DNA of 64,000 bases. Origin: a virus. Below, piece by piece: positions 49,408 through 57,983 of this stretch; positions within the stretch are counted from its first letter, which is position 1, and each line of letters opens with the position of its first letter. The DNA is taken from IMG/VR virus record IMGVR_UViG_3300044825_000698, positions 1 to 64,000 of that record; one strand, 5' to 3'. The notes beneath the pieces were generated by a model. That model was not told the origin of the DNA. It worked only from the letters and a program-made list of their open reading frames with translations, and made no database searches. The translations under genes were made by a program, and so were the position numbers.

Positions 49408-49598
49408 TATTTATCTCCCCGACACGAGCGGATGGAACCATAAAAACTGCACCGACGGCACTTGGTGCACCCACACCCGGATGAGTACACAGGCGCAATA
49501 GGTAGGTCCTCAGACGTGGTTAAAGCAGAGGGTGAGGCAACCTCTGTTACCCCACCCTCCGCACCAGTGGCGACACCTGGACTAATGCCAGGCCCCAT
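49407..49598 (-). CDS. small protein with C-terminal Cys cluster (63 aa)
   Basis: ATG 49598 chosen; a TTG 6 bases upstream would overlap the preceding stop. N-terminal 40 residues are Gly/Ala/Ser-rich, then GCGCTKCRRCSFYGSIRSCR gives four to five Cys, probably a zinc site. Unknown function. Confidence 0.6.
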   Translation of the reverse strand: MGPGISPGVATGAEGGVTEVASPSALTTSEDLPIAPVYSSGCGCTKCRRCSFYGSIRSCRGDK

Positions 49599-49600
49599 TA

Positions 49601-50002
49601 TCAACCGCTAACGCGAGCGGCGGCTGGACGGTTTGCACGACCGCCCGAGTTGTATGCGTACTCAAACGTAGGCATACCGTCGCCAGACATGGAACCCTGT
49701 ACGAAGTCCCCGAGCATGGCTGGAGCCTCGACCCAGGAAGCCGAGCCGACGTGGGCACGCTCCTGCATGGTCTGCTCTGGGTACTTGTAGAACATCTCTG
49801 GGTTATTGTGGTTCATACGCGCCTGTGATGGAGCGGTGTCGGCGTAAGCGCCCTGGCCGAAGTCACGAGGAACATCGGTGTCAGTGGCTACGCCTTCCAT
49901 GAAGCGCTTTGGACCACGGTTCATTGGGATGCTCGATGCCATAGAGCGCTCAAATACGGGAGTGCCCTTCTCTGGGAACATCGGGTTGGGAGCAACATTC
50001 AT
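49601..50002 (-). CDS. hypothetical protein, virion-type (133 aa)
   Basis: ATG after GGAGGATTAATTT. Gly/Met/Asn/Pro-rich and extended (MNVAPNPMFPEKGTPVFERS; YPEQTMQERAHVGSASWVEA). Similar in style to the 165- and 163-aa proteins near 5 kb. Probably a minor virion protein; located just after the terminase. Confidence 0.64.
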   Translation of the reverse strand: MNVAPNPMFPEKGTPVFERSMASSIPMNRGPKRFMEGVATDTDVPRDFGQGAYADTAPSQARMNHNNPEMFYKYPEQTMQERAHVGSASWVEAPAMLGDFVQGSMSGDGMPTFEYAYNSGGRANRPAAARVSG

Positions 50003-50062
50003 AAATTAATCCTCCTGAAGGAGTTTCCGGTAGATAAAGATTACCACTTTTTGTAGACCGTA

Positions 50063-51616
50063 TCAGAAGAACGGGTTCTCTGATACTGAGATTACCGGCA
50101 TTGTATCCTGAACCGACATCGCACATGCGATGGCTAGACTGTCTGGGTAGTCGTCGAAAGCGCCCCGCTCCTCTGGTGCGGCGGCTAGAAGGTATGGTCC
50201 TCTGTACACCTTCTCCAGGTCGGACATTTGCTGGTTAAAACGCTTCCACGGACGGGTACGGCGAGCCTTGGAGTGACCAGGAACAATCAACTGGTCACGC
50301 TGGATGAGTTCCGTCAGATGTACCCAGCGTTCATTCTGGGCCTTAGCGTCAGACGACACTGGTAGAACCTCTACCTGGGGCAGGAGGATCTGTAGACGTT
50401 CGGCTACAGCGCCTCCAACACCTTGCGAATCCACACCAATACGTAGTACATCATAATTGCGGATAAAATCAATGATCTCAAAGTACTGTTGCTCCCACTC
50501 TTGGTTATTGATTTCCAGCCAGTTAAGAACTCGGTGTTCGTAAAAACCGAAGCCGTCAGGGTGGTCCCAGTCGACCCACACGACAGTGGCCACGGTTGAG
50601 TCATTAGACCGGGCTACGTCGATACCAATGACAACTGGGGTCCGCCACCACTGTTTGATAAGGGCCATAGATGGGTCGTACATCCGCTCCAGGCGTTCCT
50701 CGGTAACGAACATTCCCTTCTCTAAGATCCACTTATTACAATAAGACATCATGAACTCGTCTGAGTCCTCGCCAATACGTACCTTCTCTTTGGCGATGAA
50801 CTTGGCGTAGTTCTCATTGTACTTGGCGGCTGTGCGCCAGTCGTATTCAAAATGAGCCTGACGGTGGCCCCTCTTGTGGTTTACGTCCCGGCGCTTGTTG
50901 TACTGGATCATCTTGTAGAAATAGGATTTATTCCTAGTTGCCGTACCAGTAAGGGCAATCGATCCGTTGTTGAACGCCAACATGGGCTTGATCGACTTGG
51001 TGATCATGAACTCGTCAGCCTCTTGGGCCTCGTCTACTAGAACGAAGTGATAGGTCTTGGACTCGATCTTGGCCTTGGGGTTACAAGTCTGCATACGACA
51101 CAGAGAACCGGAGTGTTTTAGGGTGATTATTCGACCCTTACCACGGGCACCACCAGAGGTGGCCTTGTCATCGATTTCAGGGTCCAGCAAGAAGTCCATG
51201 GCATGGTCGCTGGTCAACTTGGTGACGATACGGCTAAATACCGTGTCGGCTTGGTCTTCGACAGGGGCGAATACACCGCACCAGAAGCCCTTCTCAAACT
51301 TGCCCAACCAGGTTGGATACACCTTGGCCAACTTAGGAAGGATGACCATCATGGAGGCCATGACATTAGACAGAACTTCGGACTTACCCGACTGTCGGGT
51401 CGCCACGAGAGTTACCTCTTCACCATCGCCTAGAACAATCGACTCGATCAACCGATAGGCGATGGGCAACTGGTACGGGAACAGGGTTACGTCACAGAAC
51501 TCTTCCGTAAACAGTATGAGTTTCTTAACAAGAGCATCAACAAACTCTGCTGATGTTTCGTCCAGTTCCTCAACCTGGTCTTCTGGAAGAAGTTCTTCGT
51601 CTAGAAGATCATCCAT
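50063..51616 (-). CDS. terL: large terminase subunit
   Basis: 517 aa. ATPase: Walker A-like RQSGKS (residues 74-79), Walker B with FVLVDEAQ, coupling motif ALTGTATRNKS. Nuclease: VIGIDVARSNDSTVAT (first Asp), RIGVDSQGVGGAVAERL and the final AFDDYPDSLA (metal-binding Asp). These are the terminase large-subunit signatures with all the RNase H-fold acidic residues. Pumps DNA into the head. The small subunit is not certain (see 47076, 51616 and 51846). Confidence 0.94.
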   Translation of the reverse strand: MDDLLDEELLPEDQVEELDETSAEFVDALVKKLILFTEEFCDVTLFPYQLPIAYRLIESIVLGDGEEVTLVATRQSGKSEVLSNVMASMMVILPKLAKVYPTWLGKFEKGFWCGVFAPVEDQADTVFSRIVTKLTSDHAMDFLLDPEIDDKATSGGARGKGRIITLKHSGSLCRMQTCNPKAKIESKTYHFVLVDEAQEADEFMITKSIKPMLAFNNGSIALTGTATRNKSYFYKMIQYNKRRDVNHKRGHRQAHFEYDWRTAAKYNENYAKFIAKEKVRIGEDSDEFMMSYCNKWILEKGMFVTEERLERMYDPSMALIKQWWRTPVVIGIDVARSNDSTVATVVWVDWDHPDGFGFYEHRVLNWLEINNQEWEQQYFEIIDFIRNYDVLRIGVDSQGVGGAVAERLQILLPQVEVLPVSSDAKAQNERWVHLTELIQRDQLIVPGHSKARRTRPWKRFNQQMSDLEKVYRGPYLLAAAPEERGAFDDYPDSLAIACAMSVQDTMPVISVSENPFF

Positions 51617-51849
51617 TAGACCTTCTTACGTTCCCGAATCTCCGTTAGGAGGGCTTGTAGGGCATCTACGTGCTGGACCACTTCTTCGATAGGTGCATCG
51701 TGGTAACGCCATTGATCAAACGACGCCCCGAGACCCATAAGAGTATTGTCAAACCAGGACAACAAGGTTTGGTATTCCGTATTGGCCAGACGGGCTAAAC
51801 GCCTGTCTAGTTCCTGTGTTGGACCTTCTTTACGCTGAAACAACTTCAT
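51616..51849 (-). CDS. small protein before terminase (77 aa)
   Basis: ATG 51849 makes an ATGA overlap with the upstream gene. Sequence LDRRLARLANTEYQTLLSWF and VVQHVDALQALLTEIRERKK: helical hairpin with coiled-coil end. Could be a terminase accessory because its stop overlaps the terminase start by one base. Confidence 0.68.
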   Translation of the reverse strand: MKLFQRKEGPTQELDRRLARLANTEYQTLLSWFDNTLMGLGASFDQWRYHDAPIEEVVQHVDALQALLTEIRERKKV

Positions 51850-52115
51850 CGCCAATCTCCAATATCGGATGGTGTCATTTCTAGAAATCTACCATTGACC
51901 GCTACAAGCATCCCTTGTTCCTCGTCAGCGGCTTTGTTATTACGGGCCAACCCAATCTGGAAAGAATACTTACCTATACGCAAATGAAGTCCACGACCGG
52001 TCTTCCATGGCGGAGCGGTTTGGCGCATGAATCCTAAACCGACTACCTTGTCGCCCTTCTTGGCGTTATCCCTTGTGATCCAGTAAAGAGGCCCGATGTA
52101 ATACAACCGATTCAT
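51846..52115 (-). CDS. beta-rich small protein (89 aa)
   Basis: Strands MNRLYYIGPLYWITRDNAKK, KVVGLGFMRQTAPPWKTGRG and LHLRIGKYSFQIGLARNNKA. No motif. The gene follows the KTSC-type gene and precedes the terminase accessory; role unknown. Confidence 0.64.
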   Translation of the reverse strand: MNRLYYIGPLYWITRDNAKKGDKVVGLGFMRQTAPPWKTGRGLHLRIGKYSFQIGLARNNKAADEEQGMLVAVNGRFLEMTPSDIGDWR

Positions 52116-52118
52116 ATC

Positions 52119-52670
52119 TTAAATACCAACTCCAGCAGGCACCGACGCTACTGCGCCGTGTCCATATTGTTCCAAATACCGAACTGACTTTCCTTTGGAT
52201 ACTGAGTTACGGAAGTTGCGATACTCAGCCAAGGGGATAGGGGTGTAAATACCGTAACGCCACAGGGAGTTGTTCTTGATGAACCGCACATAAATTAATC
52301 CGGTGATATTGAAATCCATGAACTGACGCTGGCTAAGAGTTCCAGACTCAGTGGCTTCTGAAATCTTGCTAATGATATCCGGGTCATCTGGAACAAACTG
52401 ATGTGCTGATACACGAGTACTGCGGTTTGGACCCTGGTAATACTCCTGGGCTATATCTAGAACGTACGGTTCAAAGTCCGGGATACCTAGAAGTAGAGAA
52501 CGTCGTCCGGTAGCCCCGTAGGGGTTTTCTTCACTAGGGAGTTCTCGTCCCTGCGCCGGTCGAGAATAGAACTCATCAATATCGGCGGTTATCTCGTCTA
52601 GGCGAGTACCGAGAGCATTGGGCCTACGATCACGTCGTGGGTACTGTGGGTAATCTTTGTAACTCGCCAT
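52119..52670 (-). CDS. protein with C-terminal KTSC-like domain (183 aa)
   Basis: ATG after GGAGAAG. The first 110 residues are flexible (Pro/Arg), and 115-180 (FMDFNITGLIYVRFIKNNSL, WRYGIYTPIPLAEYRNFRNS, VSKGKSVRYLEQYGHG) fit the KTSC fold: two strands, YxYxxVP-like, helix, SKG. KTSC domains bind nucleic acids or sit on recombination enzymes. Possible packaging accessory. Confidence 0.7.
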   Translation of the reverse strand: MASYKDYPQYPRRDRRPNALGTRLDEITADIDEFYSRPAQGRELPSEENPYGATGRRSLLLGIPDFEPYVLDIAQEYYQGPNRSTRVSAHQFVPDDPDIISKISEATESGTLSQRQFMDFNITGLIYVRFIKNNSLWRYGIYTPIPLAEYRNFRNSVSKGKSVRYLEQYGHGAVASVPAGVGI

Positions 52671-52723
52671 ACAACTTCTCCGGTGTTAGATCCCAATAGT
52701 ATCATTCACCTATCGGTTGTATT

Positions 52724-53767
52724 CTATAAATTGTTAAGCATCCACTGGAGATTGTTGGTCAAACGCTCGTCGCTGTTCCTAGCAATGGCTTGTTCGACGT
52801 ATGTGATGGCCAGGTCCTTAACCCCGGTATGCCAAGCCGCAAGTGACCCAATATCGTATAGGTATGACCCCCACGCCTCTGGCTCACTGAGGTAATCGGT
52901 GGCTTTGTCGGTGATGCTGAGGGCACGAGTTACTGCGGCCAGACATTCAGTCCACTGCTCTGTGCGGTAATAGTGGGACGCCAAGTCGACCCATGGTTCT
53001 CTGCGCCCTGGATCTTCTGCGGTGGCCCGTAGTAACCAGGTCTCAGCCTCGTGGGGCAGGCACTTGGCTAGATACCTCATGCTCTTGGCCCGTTCTGGTT
53101 TCCATACCGCTGAGGGCATGGCCAGATGACGTTTGAACTCCGTAGCCGCCTTATCCAATTGATCATTAAAGAAGTATTCCCTGGCCAAGTAATGGGCCGT
53201 GCGGTCACAGTCAGGGGACTCCTTGGCCGCAAGTTCTAATAGTGGGAAGTACTGACTACGTGGTTTGGAGTTATCCGGATGATGGTGGATCTCCAGGCCG
53301 CACCAACCCTGAACTTCCTTAATAGTGGGAGTCAGAGTCTCATGAACTGGGTGCTTCCAGCGATACCCAAATCGGGAGTGGATCTTGTCTCCGCCGTAGG
53401 TAAGTCCAGGTGAACCGTCTGGGTTCCATGACCAGATGTAGTTATAACGAGGCCGAGTGATACTCGGGTCTAATGCTTCTAAATGTTCGCGCCATCCCGG
53501 TTGTAGCACCTCGTCAGCGTCTAGTGCGATGCACATATCAATGTCGTCTGGGACAAGCGCCAGGGAGGCATTACGGGCATCGTCGAAACGCCACGGTCGC
53601 ACGGTTATGAACGCAACTTCACATCCACTTTCCATGGCCACGCTGGTGGTGTTGTCGGTGGACCCAGTATCTACAACAAGGCGATAGTCAGCGTCGGCAC
53701 ATGAATCAGCCCATCGTTTGATGAACTGTTCTTCGTTCTTAGTAATCGTATAGACGGCTATACGCAT
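52724..53767 (-). CDS. family 2 glycosyltransferase with TPR-type tail
   Basis: 347 aa. GT-A fold: YTITKNEEQFIKRW, VVDTGSTDNT and the metal-binding LDADE (D83-x-D85), then KIHSRFGYRWKHPVHETL. Residues 160-345 repeat TPR-like helices (AAKESPDCDRTAHYLAREYF, YYRTEQWTECLAAVTRALSI). This layout is typical of GT2-TPR proteins of phages and bacteria that sugar-modify proteins or cell-wall polymers. It overlaps the 2OG oxygenase gene by one base. Confidence 0.88.
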   Translation of the reverse strand: MRIAVYTITKNEEQFIKRWADSCADADYRLVVDTGSTDNTTSVAMESGCEVAFITVRPWRFDDARNASLALVPDDIDMCIALDADEVLQPGWREHLEALDPSITRPRYNYIWSWNPDGSPGLTYGGDKIHSRFGYRWKHPVHETLTPTIKEVQGWCGLEIHHHPDNSKPRSQYFPLLELAAKESPDCDRTAHYLAREYFFNDQLDKAATEFKRHLAMPSAVWKPERAKSMRYLAKCLPHEAETWLLRATAEDPGRREPWVDLASHYYRTEQWTECLAAVTRALSITDKATDYLSEPEAWGSYLYDIGSLAAWHTGVKDLAITYVEQAIARNSDERLTNNLQWMLNNL

Positions 53768-54402
53768 TACTTAAAGGGTGGGCCGCTGATCCAGGCTACT
53801 AGGGAGTAACGGGTACCTTGCGTTACAGGCTTGACTCGATGCATCGTGTATGACGGGAAAAACACCGTCATTCCACGGTCCTTCTTTACCTTTTGTGGAA
53901 CCCGTCCGAACATCATTTCAAAATCTCCGCCTTTGTAGTCCTTAGGATCAGACAATTGAACGGATACGGATAATTTACGAGTAGCGGTAAGAAACCCACG
54001 GTCAACGTGCCAGTCATAATGTTGGCCCGGTGCAACATAACGTGTGAACTGGATACCTTGTTCCATACCTGTGAGATCAAATTTAAAGAATTGAGAGTTA
54101 ATCTCGTTAATGGCACCAGCCATGCGAGCAAATATCCAGTTAGTAACTTCGTTAGGATACAAGAAATTAACGTATGAATTGCGGGTTTTGTCGGACTGCT
54201 CACCATAGGTATTGGCTTTTAGTAGTTCTGTACTATTACCAATTTCTATAATTGTGTCCAATTCTTCTGGCGTAAATACGCCAGTACGCCATGCCCAATT
54301 CTCTACATGGTCCAGTTGTAGTGGCCATGCCCCGCCACCTCGGGTGGGGTCTGGGCGTTCGGGCAGGTCAAGTTTGATTTTTGGTTTAATCGAGCGGGCC
54401 AT
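53767..54402 (-). CDS. 2-oxoglutarate/Fe(II) oxygenase, prolyl-hydroxylase/PKHD type
   Basis: 211 aa. HYDWHVD gives H132-x-D134, FFPSYTMHRV gives H188, and R198 (TRYSL) is the 2OG-binding Arg. Upstream QFTRYVAPGQ and RKLSVSVQLS are typical strands of P4H/PKHD enzymes. Intact metal triad and 2OG Arg, so likely active. Substrate unknown: protein side chain (prolyl or similar) or nucleic acid. Overlaps the next oxygenase gene by 17 bases. Confidence 0.9.
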   Translation of the reverse strand: MARSIKPKIKLDLPERPDPTRGGGAWPLQLDHVENWAWRTGVFTPEELDTIIEIGNSTELLKANTYGEQSDKTRNSYVNFLYPNEVTNWIFARMAGAINEINSQFFKFDLTGMEQGIQFTRYVAPGQHYDWHVDRGFLTATRKLSVSVQLSDPKDYKGGDFEMMFGRVPQKVKKDRGMTVFFPSYTMHRVKPVTQGTRYSLVAWISGPPFK

Positions 54403-54991
54403 TAAACTTCTCCGGGACGAAGTGGAAGAACACTAGATCTGCTGATCCATCACTTTTGGTAGGACGGTAGTGCCACGCATTAGTGCCAGAGTAACAGACA
54501 GCGTCGTTTGGACGCAAGTTACACACGGTCCAATCAACGGAGTCAATAATCGATTGCCGTTCCTCATCTAGAGGAAACGTATTACTAACACTTTTAACTT
54601 CTTTATCAGACATTTGAGGACCAATCGCAATTGGCCATGGGTCTGGTTGTTCTTGACGTATTAGATAGTCAATTGTGTACCGACACTGTGGGCGGTCAAT
54701 GTGGAGTGGGCATTGACCACCCTTGTCGTACATCGACAAGAAGTTGTATGACGGTTTAACCTTTTCACCGAATAACTCACTTGCGTAATCGGTCAATTGG
54801 TGGTGGATACTGACAAAGAATCCTAAATTGTGACCATACCTACGGCCAAACTTTATTGGGGTGTTTGACCTATCATTATCGGATGCAAGCGGTATTGTTG
54901 GTAACCAATTATCCATAAATTTGATAATTGTTTTATAAGTGTTTGAATCAAATAGATCATTTACAATTAGTGGTTTATTTTTGTATTGCAC
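54386..54991 (-). CDS. second 2OG/Fe(II)-oxygenase-like protein
   Basis: 201 aa, GTG start 9 bases after AGGAG. GGQCPLHIDRPQCRYTIDYL has H97-x-D99, and YSGTNAWHYRP has the second His (H174) with R176; VFFHFVP follows. This is a cupin-type oxygenase core with the triad intact, but little other likeness to its neighbour, so the two have different substrates. Role unknown; possible fibre hydroxylase. Confidence 0.75.
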   Translation of the reverse strand: MQYKNKPLIVNDLFDSNTYKTIIKFMDNWLPTIPLASDNDRSNTPIKFGRRYGHNLGFFVSIHHQLTDYASELFGEKVKPSYNFLSMYDKGGQCPLHIDRPQCRYTIDYLIRQEQPDPWPIAIGPQMSDKEVKSVSNTFPLDEERQSIIDSVDWTVCNLRPNDAVCYSGTNAWHYRPTKSDGSADLVFFHFVPEKFNGPLD

Positions 54992-55014
54992 AATTGCTAC
55001 TCCTAATTTATGTG

Positions 55015-55248
55015 TTAACGGATTATTGCGTTGATTTCGTCCTCATCTAGACCAAGATTCATTAACTTATCACGTGCAGAAGACCTCTTAGCCGCTATTT
55101 CAGCAAACGAGTTTTCACGGGCGACACGATCAGCCTCAAACTGTACTAAATCGGCTTCTCGTTGAGCAACCTCTGCGGGTGTGGACATACGAGTTTCAGT
55201 ACGACCATCAGGGTAAGTGGTTGTGATCTCAAACGGCTCTATGGGCAT
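55015..55248 (-). CDS. small tail-fibre-region protein (77 aa)
   Basis: ATG after GGAGAAAA. N-terminal strands (EPFEITTTYPDGRTETR) then a long coiled coil (EVAQREADLVQFEADRVARE) and a short C-terminal helix. Similar in size and plan to small tail-fibre assembly or XkdW-type proteins. Position before the fibres suits a chaperone. Confidence 0.66.
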   Translation of the reverse strand: MPIEPFEITTTYPDGRTETRMSTPAEVAQREADLVQFEADRVARENSFAEIAAKRSSARDKLMNLGLDEDEINAIIR

Positions 55249-55265
55249 TTTTTCTCCTGTTTTAA

Positions 55266-55811
55266 TTATTGGGTAAAAGCATAGACAGTTACTTCACCAG
55301 TAAATGAACCAGCGGAGGCGATCAATGTAATACCATCATATGCGGTTGACTGAGAGTGTGTTGACGCAAGATCTAGTACGGCACCACCTAAGTAGTCATC
55401 TGCCAATATTGATCTTAGAGCAGTTGGCTGTGCCAACCTAGGACCAAATACATACGCTGTAAATCCAGCACGCTGGGTGTTTCCACGGAAAGACATATCT
55501 GCATATGTAGTGGTAGTGCGTGAAGCACTTATAGCCGTCCCATCAGAAAATACGTATTGAGATACATACCCTGCATCGGTGGCATCACTGCCAGAATTTC
55601 TAAATCTATAACGAAATGTATAGTCGGCTGAAGTGGAGTGCCTACCCATAATCATGTAGTTGTTGTATGACGTAGTAAATACCCCATTTAAAGACAGTGT
55701 TGCACATGCTGTAAATGATACGCGACCAGATGTGCCGATAGATGCAGATGAACCAGTTCCTGTTTGCGTAATACTAGTAGGAGTAACAACTACAAGACCG
55801 TTATCAGGCAT
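55266..55811 (-). CDS. beta-rich minor fibre protein, paralogue A (181 aa)
   Basis: Pattern SITQTGTGSSASIGTSGRVS, ACATLSLNGVFTTSYNNYMI and C-terminal GEVTVYAFTQ. Shares a domain with the two genes upstream (55813 and 56373), so this is a tandem triplication. Probably binds a host-surface ligand or forms a tip domain. Confidence 0.76.
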   Translation of the reverse strand: MPDNGLVVVTPTSITQTGTGSSASIGTSGRVSFTACATLSLNGVFTTSYNNYMIMGRHSTSADYTFRYRFRNSGSDATDAGYVSQYVFSDGTAISASRTTTTYADMSFRGNTQRAGFTAYVFGPRLAQPTALRSILADDYLGGAVLDLASTHSQSTAYDGITLIASAGSFTGEVTVYAFTQ

Positions 55812-55812
55812 A

Positions 55813-56370
55813 TTAATTCCTTATACCATAAAAGGTAATTTGACCAGAAATGCTTCCGGCTTCCGTAAGTAGGCTAATCCCATCATAAGATACTGGTAGT
55901 TCATGCCTAGTAGCAGACTCCCATAGCACAGTTCCACCAGTAGTTCGGCAAACATTACTCGTCCTTGCAATAGTACGTTTAGTTGTAAAAGGGTTGTAGA
56001 TGTAACCTATGGTTCCTGAAGGAAGGCCCATTCCGTGTAACGTAAAATACCCGTATGTGTCATTCTCTATACGCTCTCCACCGACAACAGCACCATCTCC
56101 AGTAGTGGTGTTCCATGTGTACGATGCAGTGGAACTAGCATTACCATTAGCAAGAAGTCTAAAATAGGTTCTATTAGAACCAGTAGTACCACCTGAATAA
56201 CGCATAACAACCATGTAATTGTCGTAGGCCGAACTAAAGACGTTGTTAATATTTAAAGTAGATGCGCTAGTAAACGTAATAGATCCTGAAGAACTAATAG
56301 ATGAAGAAGAACCTGTTCCAAATGCAGTCACGCTAGCCGGAACTGCTATGTATAACCCATTAAGAGGCAT
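55813..56370 (-). CDS. beta-rich minor fibre protein, paralogue B (185 aa)
   Basis: Pattern SVTAFGTGSSSSISSSGSIT, SASTLNINNVFSSAYDNYMV and final GQITFYGIRN. It has the same domain as A and C but differs at most surface positions. One base separates it from the A gene start region, so the copies are co-translated. Confidence 0.76.
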   Translation of the reverse strand: MPLNGLYIAVPASVTAFGTGSSSSISSSGSITFTSASTLNINNVFSSAYDNYMVVMRYSGGTTGSNRTYFRLLANGNASSTASYTWNTTTGDGAVVGGERIENDTYGYFTLHGMGLPSGTIGYIYNPFTTKRTIARTSNVCRTTGGTVLWESATRHELPVSYDGISLLTEAGSISGQITFYGIRN

Positions 56371-56372
56371 CT

Positions 56373-57029
56373 TTAACCTGCCATTCCATAAATTCTGACG
56401 TCACCAGTAAAAGCGTCATCGAATGACAAAGTAAAACCATCAAAAGATGATGATACGTTGTGTGTTCCTGCACCGTCTAATCGTCGCAATCTTCCTGTTG
56501 ATGTTCCATCATGACCCACTGAATCAATCGATCTAAAAGCAGTAGGTTGAGTCAAAAATGGACCATATAAATGAACCACAGTTCCGGTTGGGAAGTTTTC
56601 CTGCCTTGATCCAATATTAAAGTTACTCCAGGCGTTACCGGTTCCCCTACCAGCGTAACGATACGGACCATGCTCATCAAGGTATTGCGCTATGTAACTA
56701 CTAGCAGTCGTATTATCAGTTCCCGAAGCGCGAAGACGGAAATATATACCAAATACATTAAACGAAGCACCTCTGCCAGTAATCATTAACGTGTAGTTAA
56801 TGTAATTTGATGAAAAACAACCATTTACAGATATAGCAGTGCATGATGTCATGACGACATCGCCTGTGTTAGAAACAGTTGCTGAAGAACCAGTCCCGGC
56901 AGAGACAACCGACGTGGGAAATACAACAGCCAACCCCCCATTGGAGGGGAGATCTTCACCTGGAACCCAGGTACCATCCAGGATGCGTTTACGAACTTTA
57001 TTAGGGTTCCATCTACCTACTGTTGTCAT
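56373..57029 (-). CDS. beta-rich minor fibre protein with anchor module, paralogue C (218 aa)
   Basis: The ATG at 57029 overlaps the previous stop (ATGA) and follows AGGTGG. First 35 residues (VGRWNPNKVRKRILDGTWVP) form an anchor-like module also found in the glycine-rich proteins; then the A/B domain (SVVSAGTGSSATVSNTGDVV, VNGCFSSNYINYTLMITGR) and GDVRIYGMAG. A and B lack the anchor. Confidence 0.78.
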   Translation of the reverse strand: MTTVGRWNPNKVRKRILDGTWVPGEDLPSNGGLAVVFPTSVVSAGTGSSATVSNTGDVVMTSCTAISVNGCFSSNYINYTLMITGRGASFNVFGIYFRLRASGTDNTTASSYIAQYLDEHGPYRYAGRGTGNAWSNFNIGSRQENFPTGTVVHLYGPFLTQPTAFRSIDSVGHDGTSTGRLRRLDGAGTHNVSSSFDGFTLSFDDAFTGDVRIYGMAG

Positions 57030-57940
57030 GTCAACCACCTAATAATCACTCGACCTGAACCTCCCACACCTGCACCGCCAATCGCCCTTGCACCACCACC
57101 ACCACCACCAGTATTAGCAGTGCCTGAACCACCACCTCCTGGACCTCCTCCTCCAGGTCCTCCTGATCCTACGGGGATACCGGTATTAGACGGTGCTCCA
57201 CCACCTCCACCACCGGCAAGAGTAAGTGGTGAACCTGTTATTGTGGTGGTTGCCCCCGAACCACCAGGCCCACCTGTGCCCTCCGGCCAAAGACCACTAG
57301 GTACAGTAGGTGTTCCAGCGCTACCGGCACCACCTCCACCAGCGGCGGATAGAGAGTTACTAAAACTAACAGGTATTCCGTTACCACCAGGATTTCCTTG
57401 AGGTGGACTTACTGGTGGGACGTTACCCGAACCTCCACCATACCCTATTGGTGGGGAAGCACTAAGGGCGAGAACATAACCTCCACCACCAGAGCCGCCA
57501 CTTCCTGAGTTGCCTGCTCCACCTGCGGCGGAAGTTATACGTGATGCATACGAGGGGGGACTAAATTCGGAGAAAGACCCACCTCCACCAACTACTACTA
57601 AGTAGTTACCCTCTGATGCTGACGGTATAGTTCCCGACCTATAACCACCTGCGCCTCCACCTCCACCTCCAGTAACTGCACTACCGCTAACAGGACCACC
57701 ACCAGTGCCACCACCACCAACTACTACGTATTCAATTGCTCTGCTACCTTTGCTTATTGTGAAGGTAGCAGAGGCGGTAAAGTCAACACCGGTATAACTA
57801 CCCGTTGTAAACGGTGTTCCCGCTGGCCCAGGACTCCATGAAACTGATAATCCGGGGGTGGCCCAGGTGTTATCTAAACGTGCTTCATACACGGAGTTTA
57901 CTGGCCAACGTCCGTAATAGGGGGGTCCACCTGAAGGCAT
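57026..57940 (-). CDS. glycine-rich tail-tip adhesin (304 aa)
   Basis: N-terminal anchor (YYGRWPVNSVYEARLDNTWA), then SYTGVDFTASATFTISKG and EYVVVGGGGTGGG, followed by about 200 residues of Gly runs (GGGGGGAGG, SAAGGAGNSGSGGSGGGGYV) separated by short loops and ending VGGSGRVIIRWLT. Known T4-like gp38 adhesins (e.g. Salmonella phage S16) use polyglycine sandwich domains with variable loops as receptor binders. The same plan is seen here. A second copy is at 59231. Confidence 0.85.
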   Translation of the reverse strand: MPSGGPPYYGRWPVNSVYEARLDNTWATPGLSVSWSPGPAGTPFTTGSYTGVDFTASATFTISKGSRAIEYVVVGGGGTGGGPVSGSAVTGGGGGGAGGYRSGTIPSASEGNYLVVVGGGGSFSEFSPPSYASRITSAAGGAGNSGSGGSGGGGYVLALSASPPIGYGGGSGNVPPVSPPQGNPGGNGIPVSFSNSLSAAGGGGAGSAGTPTVPSGLWPEGTGGPGGSGATTTITGSPLTLAGGGGGGAPSNTGIPVGSGGPGGGGPGGGGSGTANTGGGGGGARAIGGAGVGGSGRVIIRWLT

Positions 57941-57983
57941 TACTGTTATCTCCTATTAGTCAACATGCTCTACAACAGTATAC

